Below, piece after piece: positions 57,544 to 64,000 of a DNA stretch of 64,000 bases. Position numbers and translations under genes: made by a program. The notes under the pieces are model-generated. The model did no database searches and was not told where the DNA came from. It saw only the letters and a program-made list of their open reading frames with translations. Source of the DNA: Silene conica (Eukaryota > Streptophyta > Magnoliopsida > Caryophyllales > Caryophyllaceae). The stretch's first letter is position 1. Every line of letters starts with the position of its first letter. The DNA lies in the NCBI GenBank assembly GCA_029255685.2, contig CM055315.2, positions 74,615,681-74,679,680 of the forward strand. Direction: 5' to 3'.

Positions 57544-60500
57544 ATGCCTAGGGGTGATTCTAATTCTTTGTTGTCGACTTCCGAACCGGAGAGGCTTTTT
57601 CGAGCCTTAAGGAGGAGAACTATAGCGAGAGTGAGAATTGCTTCCCACGCATCTACTAGCCACAACAACCCCCTTCACCCGAACCACAAAGTCCAAATCA
57701 AAGCATTCCAAGCCCAACCTCCGAAAACTTCGACAACCCATTCTACCAATCACCACCACCCTCACCTCACATTCCAAACCACCCACAAATTCCCATAATG
57801 GCCGCCCTTAGAGATCACAATTGGCCAAACCACAATGATACAACAAACCCAATTAATTTTGGCACTCTTGTGCCCCAAAACTTCGAGATTCATCCTTCTC
57901 AAATGAGCTCTATTGAGAAGAATGCTTTTAGTGGAGCTTCTCATGAAGATGCTCACGGATATTTGAGAAAGTTTATGGGCAAAGTTGCCATGATCAAGTA
58001 GACGGGGGTGCCGGAAGAAACTTTGAGGCTAATGCTCTTCCCCTACTCATTGACGGATAAGGCGGATAGGTGGTTGAACATTCATCCCCCTAATACCTTT
58101 ACTACTTGGGATGACTTAGCCACGGCTTTTCTCGCTAAGTACTATCCATCTTCGAAGACCGCAATGCTCCGTAATGAAATCACCCAATTTCAACAGGATG
58201 AGGGTGAAAGTTTGGGAGAGGCATGGGATAGATACCAAGACTTGCTTGCTCGGTGTCCTCATCACGGGATACCCACGTGGTATACAACCCAAACCTTCTT
58301 TCAAACTCTTCTCCCACGCACCAAGGAGATGGTGAATGCGTCCGCGGGGGGTAGTTTTGACCACCTCCCAAATGAAGATGGGACCGAGCTTATCAAGAAG
58401 ATAGTGGATTCCGAGGAGAACTATGGTACTAGGGGAAATGTCTTGAGAAAAAGTAGCAAATACCCTAATGAGAACCTTTCCAACTCCAAGGAAAATGAGG
58501 AAACCAATGCCAAGTTAGATATGTTGACCAAGAAGTTGGAGGAGTTAACAAAGGGGTCTTCAAGCAAAGAAACCAAGGGGAACACTCCGGGAATGTACCA
58601 AGTGCATAATGTAGTTTCGTGTGACTTGTGTGGAGGAAGTGGGCATACGTTCGATGTATGTGCCAATAATTCGTATGAGGGAAGGAGTGAAGAGGAGTTG
58701 TATGCTTTCCAAGCATTCAACAACTCTAGGAGTCAAAACACTTTCAACCCGAATTCCAATTATTACCATCCGGGCATTCGTGGAAGCCCTTACATGAGCT
58801 ACAAGAGTACTAATGTCTTGAACCCGCATCAACTCCAACAAACCCAAGTTCAAAACCCACCCGGTTTCCAACCAAGGGGTGGGAATTTCAACCCGAGAAA
58901 TAATTATCACAATCAAAATTTCTATCAAGGGAATCAATCAAACCAAGCCAATCAAGGCTTTGCACCAAACTTGAATGACCAAAGTTACAACAACCCGAGT
59001 TTCAACAACAACAACCCGAATTTCAACAACAACAACCAAAACCACAACCAAAACCAAAACCAAACCCAAAACTTCAATCCACCCCCATTTCAAAACAACT
59101 TCCACAACAACCAAAATCCAAACCAAAACTTTCACAACCAAAGTTTCAATGACCCAAATTTCATTCAACAAAATCCCAACTTCAATAGCCAAATGCCAAA
59201 GGGGAACTCTCAAGTTGGAGTCCCTAGGAACGACTATGGGTTTGCTTTGCCTCTTACTAATACCCCTCACCAAGAACCATCGAGTGAGAATCAAGTGGGT
59301 GAAATACTCAAGCTTGTGAAGAATATGCAAACTACCCACAACCAAGAGATGATGAACTTGAGGAATGCCAACCAAAAGGAGATAAGAGAGATGGAGGCTA
59401 GAGTCGCTTCCCAAGCCTTAGCCAATCCTTAAAGGCCTCCGGGCGGTTTTCTAGCTCAAGGTCAAAGCTCGAGAGATGCTACAAAACATCATGGGGTTAA
59501 TGTAATCATGACAAATGTCGATGAGCAACCAATGCTTGAAACCACTAGTAGCGGAGAAAAACCCTCACTTGAGCAACTCATGACGGTTTTTGGAAGTGAA
59601 ATTGGAGGGGATGGTGAGGAGGAAGCAATTGTGATGGTGTCCGTTGTTTCCCCGGAAGCTAGTGACCAAGATGGGATGAATGAGGATTTATTTGTGATGG
59701 AACAAGTCAAAGGGTTTCCAAGGAAGAAAAGAGATGAAAGGAAAGTGAATATTAGGAAAGGAAAAAGTGTGATTGAGGAAGAGTTCGAACATGAAGAGGG
59801 ACTCATTGAAAGAAGAGTTTGTGAGTTCTTTCGGAGAATTACAAAAGGAGATCCTCGTTGTGAGGAATTGATGAAACTTGTTGAAGAGGTGGAAGCAACA
59901 ATCCCCTCGCGAGAAGAAAAAAGAGAAGTAAATGCAATCATGTCCGCCAAGAAAGTCTCAAGCACCCTCCCCATCAAACTCGGAGATCCGGGTAGCTTTT
60001 CGATAAATTGCTATGTGGGAGAGAAGAAAATTGAAAATGCATTATGTGACTTGGGAGCAAGCGTGAGCGTCATGCCTCTAGCAATGGCCAAGAAATTGGA
60101 CATCAAGAATTTGTCTCCCACCACAACTTCTATCACTCTTGCGGATGGTACCGAGAAACTTCCTCTAGGGGTACTTGAAGATGCAATTGTCAAGGTGGGG
60201 AACCTATCAATCCCCACCGACTTCTTGATATTGGATATCCCCGTGGGTAACAACTCTTTCGTGATACTCGGTAGGCCATTCTTGGCCACCGGAGGAGCGA
60301 CTATTGATGTGAAGAGAGGAAGGCTATCATTCCAAGTGGGAGAGGAAGTGACGGAGTTTGAACTTCCGGAAGCTCCCGGTACAAGTTACAAAGCAAGAAA
60401 TGTTGACATGGTTGCATGTGTGATGGTAAATGATGTCCCTAAGATGCTTGATGAAAAGGGAATCATGGAAGGTTTAACTTTGAAGGGTGAGGATGCTAGT

Positions 60501-60638
60501 TTTGCTAGCGGGAAGTTGTTTGAAAAACAAGAGAAACCGAGTTGTACTAGTTCTTTTGAGGATCCCTTGGTCGAAAAAGGGGACCTAGGGGAGCTAATTG
60601 CCGGAAAAGATGTCAAGGTTCGAAAGTTGACGATGTGA
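57544..60638 (+). pseudogene. Athila-like gag-protease, degenerate, no reverse transcriptase
   Basis: The frame starts MPRGDSNSLLSTSEPERLFR at 57544, shifts by one base around 57640-57700, and continues through NFEIHPSQMSSIEKNAFSG. The gag domain has ETLRLMLFPYSLTDKADRWL, WDDLATAFLAKYYP and LGEAWDRYQDLLARCPHHG. A knuckle CDLCGGSGHTFDVC and an Asn/Gln/Pro-rich tail follow. The retropepsin domain has ALCDLGASVSVMPLAMAKKL and FVILGRPFLATGGATIDV, with DLGA in place of DTGA as in other plant Gypsy proteases. Besides the shift there is a TAG at 57999 and a TAA at 59430, both otherwise in frame. After the stop at 60636 no reverse transcriptase, RNase H or integrase is found, so the element depended on others to move. 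Confidence 0.85.
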
Positions 60639-61558
60639 GAAGCGGGATTCACCCATGAAAGCAAGGTGGAAGCTTCGGTCGAGGCCTTTGACCGTTTTCT
60701 AAGGTTTGTCTAGCATGGACGGAGTTCCCGCTCAAGAAAATTGAAGATTGGTCGTGTAAGGTTTGGTGGAGTCACTTAATAACCACTGTTTGTAAGTATT
60801 AGCTTCCTATCTTTCATATAGTTTGCATCTTAGTTCGACTTTTAGTTTCATTTCTAGCTTGCATGTGAGTTTTGGGAATGTTGGTTACTTGTTTTTGGTT
60901 AATTTTTGAGTGAAGTCGGAGGATGTTTGGCAAAATGGTTGTTTGCAAAATCGATTTTATGTTAAAGTAAATTATTTTTCGAAATTGTGTACAGGTACTC
61001 CCAGCCGGCCTACCGGCTGACGGTCCCATACCGGCTGAGAGCACCTGGACACATTTCTGTTTTTGATAGTTTATTTGGCAGATTTCAGATTTTGCACTCC
61101 CAGCCTACACCAAACAGGCGGCCGGTCAACCGGCTCAAAGACATGTTACTTATTAAAAAAAGACGAAAAAATATAAGAAGCTTGATTCCCAGCCGGTCGG
61201 CCGACAGCCGGTCCACCGGCTGAGAATCATGAAGGTGTGCCCAAGTTTGAAGATAAAGGAAGGGAGGAAGGATCCCCAGTCGGTCCGCCGGCTGGGAGTT
61301 TTTGTAAGTTAAGTTGAAGAAGAAGAGAAGACTGAAGGGACGAGTTAAAGACCGACTCTGAGCCGGTCGGCCGGCTCAGAATCAGATACCATTAAAATTT
61401 TTTGCAAAAAAAAATAATCAAAAACCAAACCCTAACTTTCAGCCGGTATACCGGCAGCCGGTCCCATACCGGCTGAAAGTCATCTGTCGTGAATTTAAAC
61501 CACGAAACCCCCTCATTTCTCCTCATTTTATCCTCATTTCTTCTTCTTCCTTTCTTAT
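60639..61558 (+). other. 3' internal region of element 1 with palindromes
   Basis: Non-coding. From 60998 to 61480 it holds seven or more CAGCCGG...CCGGCTG pairs, like those in LTR 1. A second LTR begins at 61559 before any 3' LTR of element 1 appears. Confidence 0.7.
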
Positions 61559-63053
61559 TGATGAGTCATATTTATATATACTTTAATGCCTCCTCTTAGC
61601 ATCTTTTGTTATGGTTCTGTGATTAGAATTGATATTTATATGTCACTTTTAGTAGATATCGATACTTCTGTATTTCTGTGTTTAAATGCAGAATGGATGC
61701 ATTTGTGGAACAAAAGAGTGATATATAGCACCAAGGATTCAACAAGACAAAGCACAAGAAGATATCCAAGAACTAAGGAAGAATAAAGGATAAGAATTGA
61801 AGCTAGGCGAGCAAAAGAACAACTCCATATAACTAGTACCTAGTTATAAGGGCCATATCTCAGACTATAAAATTTATAATCAAGAGATTCTAATTGGAGG
61901 TGAAAGCTTATCCTTTTAGCTTTCCAACGCCGCAAAAATCGCTTGATTCTGACAAGTAACGAAGAAATGACGGGCGTTTGAACTTCAGTGCGCAAAGCAG
62001 GAATTACGCGCTGAGAGGTCCCTCGATCGAGGACAAGTAATCCTCGATCGAGGAACCTTTTCTCAGGAACGCGCAGCTACGGCAATAGGTCCCTCGATCG
62101 AGTACATCTTGTCCTCGATCGAGGAACCCTTCAGCGACAGGATTCTTTCCGGAAACCTTCCAAAGTCGCTCCTTATGTTTTATTATATAAGGAGTCGTGC
62201 CCTTTGAGTCTTTTATGCTTTTTTCTACCCTAATTTCAGTCCTCTTTCTTTCTTTTAGTCTAGTTTTACAAACCCTCAAATTAAATTAGTTTTTAGTTTT
62301 ATGCATCGGATCTTGCCTTCAATTACGGTATTATTGTTAATCTTTCTTTATTTCTTTTTTCAATTAAGTTCTTGTTATTCCTTCATACCTTTAATTATGT
62401 TATCAATCGTTTTCCCTCTTTTCTTTGTTGTTGTCGTTGTTGTTATCATGCTTAGCTAATTTATTTGTCTAGGGTGAAAAGGGATCTAGGTGATTAGAAA
62501 GGGGAATTAAACTTTAATGATCTTTAATTGTTAAATTGCTTATTATTATTGTTCTATTATTGCTTTAAATCTGATTAGTTAATTACTGGTCAGGATTAGT
62601 TAATTAGTCTCGCAAATTAGTCTTAAATCCGACTGTAGATTAAGACTAAGATAGGCCACACCAATTGAATAGATTGACCTAATTATAGCGACCGCATGTT
62701 AGGTTTAGATCTAAAGATTATATGAATACCGACCGGACATATAATCTTAAATAATAATTTTGCCCAATTAAATTAGTTAAATCCCATTCCCCTGGATAAT
62801 TGCCTATGTGAACTTGATCCCTAGATCTTTCCTAATACTTGTTTACATCATTATTTATTTATCTTGCAATTAGTTGATTAGAATCCAAAAACAATCAAAA
62901 CAACCCAATTGTTACCTTAAGACGGATATAAATATTAACAAACTGAAATTTACCACCGCCTCCCTGTGGATACGATACCCTACTTACCTCTAGCTATTTG
63001 TTAGTAGTAATCTAGGATTACTTTGATTTAGGGTGACGACTTTACCCTTGTCA
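61559..63053 (+). mobile_element. 5' LTR of Athila-like element 2
   Basis: It begins TGATGAGTCATATTTATATA and ends ACCCTTGTCA, with the primer site four bases on. A TATA box (TTATATAAGGAG) is near 62192. It shares the TGATGAG start but not the body of LTR 1, so it is another family. Confidence 0.8.
62022..62131. repeat. CCTCGATCGAGG palindromes in LTR 2
   Basis: Four palindromes (CCCTCGATCGAGG, TCCTCGATCGAGGA, CCCTCGATCGAG, TCCTCGATCGAGGA) form two pairs, about 60-170 bases upstream of the TATA box. Confidence 0.95.
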
Positions 63054-63057
63054 AATT

Positions 63058-63076
63058 TGGCGCCGTTGTCGGGGAG
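63058..63076 (+). other. Primer-binding site (tRNA-Asp type), element 2
   Basis: TGGCGCCGTTGTCGGGGAG has the same tRNA-Asp type as element 1. Confidence 0.9.
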
Positions 63077-63175
63077 GCAACTAATTTCTATTTGTTTTTA
63101 AGTATATTTGTCTTTTCGTTTCAAGGGACATTAGTTCCTTGAGGCAGTTTTACTCTTTTCTTGTTGTTTCTGTGT

Positions 63176-64000
63176 ATGCCTAGGTCTAACAGGTTAGAGA
63201 TTGCCCCTTTCAATCCCGAACCCGAAAGAACCTTCCGTTATAGACAGAGCCTTTAGAGAAGAAAAAGTCTAATGGAAGACTTGAGTACATTTGTCTACGA
63301 GCAGAGCATATGGCGCATGGAGCTAGATGAAATCGAACATTTGCTCTATGGAGATGAGCCGCATCTTCCTCCAATCTACAATTCCGAAGTAGATGGCATC
63401 ATAGAAGCTGAACTGGATGCTTGGGAAACTGAAATGCTCAAAGATGACCAACCATCTAAGGAGCATGATGAAGATGCAAAGGATCTCACTGATGATCCCA
63501 TTTTAGACTTCTCTTCCTTAAAAGACTTTGAACATTTTTGTTTTTGCAATTTTGGCTTTATACCTGTTGAGACTGAAAGGGAACAAATTTTACTGCTTGT
63601 ATTATATGCTTGCATTGTCTTATGGTGCTACCTAAGCCTGTGGGTAGCACATGAAGTGAGTTTCGACCTTCTTCTACGGGCATTGAATTGCCTTGATACA
63701 GCCGCACTGGAGCTTTGAGTTTTTGACTTGGGAGTTTTTGAGCTCTCTTGTGGTTACAAAAAACCAGAGTTTAGGGAAAGTGGTCTTCTTAGAGTTTCGT
63801 CTCATGAATAAGGAACACCGTCTTACTTTGGAGAACTTTGCTTTAATTTTTGGTCTCAATGGAAAATTGCCGATTAAGCCTCCGGAGGGATTTGACACGG
63901 AGGCCATATGGACAGCCATTACCGGTTTAGTGAGTGATAGAACAAAGAAGAAACCGGCTAATAGGGTGCTTTTGGCACCGATTAGGATATGGCACCGGTT
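63176..64000 (+). pseudogene. Athila ORF1 (gag region), interrupted and cut by the window end
   Basis: The frame starts MPRSNRLEIAPFNPEPERTF at 63176, has a TAG at 63254, and continues MEDLSTFVYEQSIWRMELDE to a TGA at 63716. The next frame, open from about 63711, reads SFEFLTWEFLSSLVV and EFRLMNKEHRLTLENFALIF to the window edge. RLTLENFALIFG fits the conserved block of the Athila ORF1 protein family. A hydrophobic, tryptophan-rich stretch (LLVLYACIVLWCYLSLWVA) near 63590 is unusual for gag and may be frame noise. The rest lies outside the window. Confidence 0.7.

Noticed and set aside
58938..59414. Valine-rich minus-strand frame
   Set aside because: It is the antisense of the Asn/Gln-rich tail of gag.
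55790..63053. LTR 1 and LTR 2 as the two LTRs of one element
   Set aside because: They share only the TGATGAG start; bodies, palindromes and lengths differ, and a primer-binding site follows each, so both are 5' LTRs of separate elements.

Overview
The window looks like nuclear DNA of a flowering plant, most likely a eudicot. It is AT-rich, its genes have many short introns, and it carries plant-type transposons of many classes (MULE, CACTA, hAT and Stowaway MITEs, Athila LTR elements, LINE and SINE remnants). I cannot name the species. All exon models come from splice sites and reading-frame continuity read by eye; no search or computation was run.

Five host genes are supported. (1) 0.8-3.4 kb, minus: a four-exon plant-specific acidic protein with an MGCF-type N-terminus. 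(2) 34.1-36.6 kb, plus: a seven-exon alpha-(1,6)-fucosyltransferase-like membrane protein. (3) 37.8-40.4 kb, minus: an ANKRD13-type ankyrin protein, convergent with gene 2. (4) 42.8-48.6 kb, minus: an eleven-exon diphthine-ammonia ligase (DPH6) with two RidA-like domains and one GC-AG intron. (5) 50.1-51.7 kb, minus: a RABA/Rab11 GTPase with a probable 2.5 kb intron in its 5' UTR.

The most unusual block is 3.8-22.4 kb, read as one giant composite Mutator-like element. Related terminal inverted repeats bound it. Inside are an intact 811-codon FAR1-type transposase gene (plus strand) and, facing it, a ULP1/SUMO-protease-like gene that stops where the catalytic histidine should be. It also holds a fragment of the chloroplast GTPase TypA, an F-box-like ORF, a promoter-plus-signal-peptide fragment, a 550-bp hairpin, and a roughly 272-bp tandem array rich in palindromes. 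A 4,383-bp CACTA element (TSD AGG) sits inside that array. The CACTA keeps a full TNPA-like gene and only the first domain of TNPD. Short ATGCA-type motifs recur in the non-coding parts of the whole block, and a roughly 107-bp direct repeat flanks it.

From 22.4 to 34 kb the sequence is intergenic and AT-rich. It holds an inverted-repeat-bounded 470-bp insert that may be organellar, several MITEs and two (TA)n-flanked insertions. From 55.3 kb to the end there is a LINE tail, then an Athila-like element with LTR, tRNA-Asp-type PBS and degenerate gag-protease but no reverse transcriptase, and then the start of a second Athila-like element that runs off the window. Both LTRs carry palindrome clusters just upstream of their TATA boxes.
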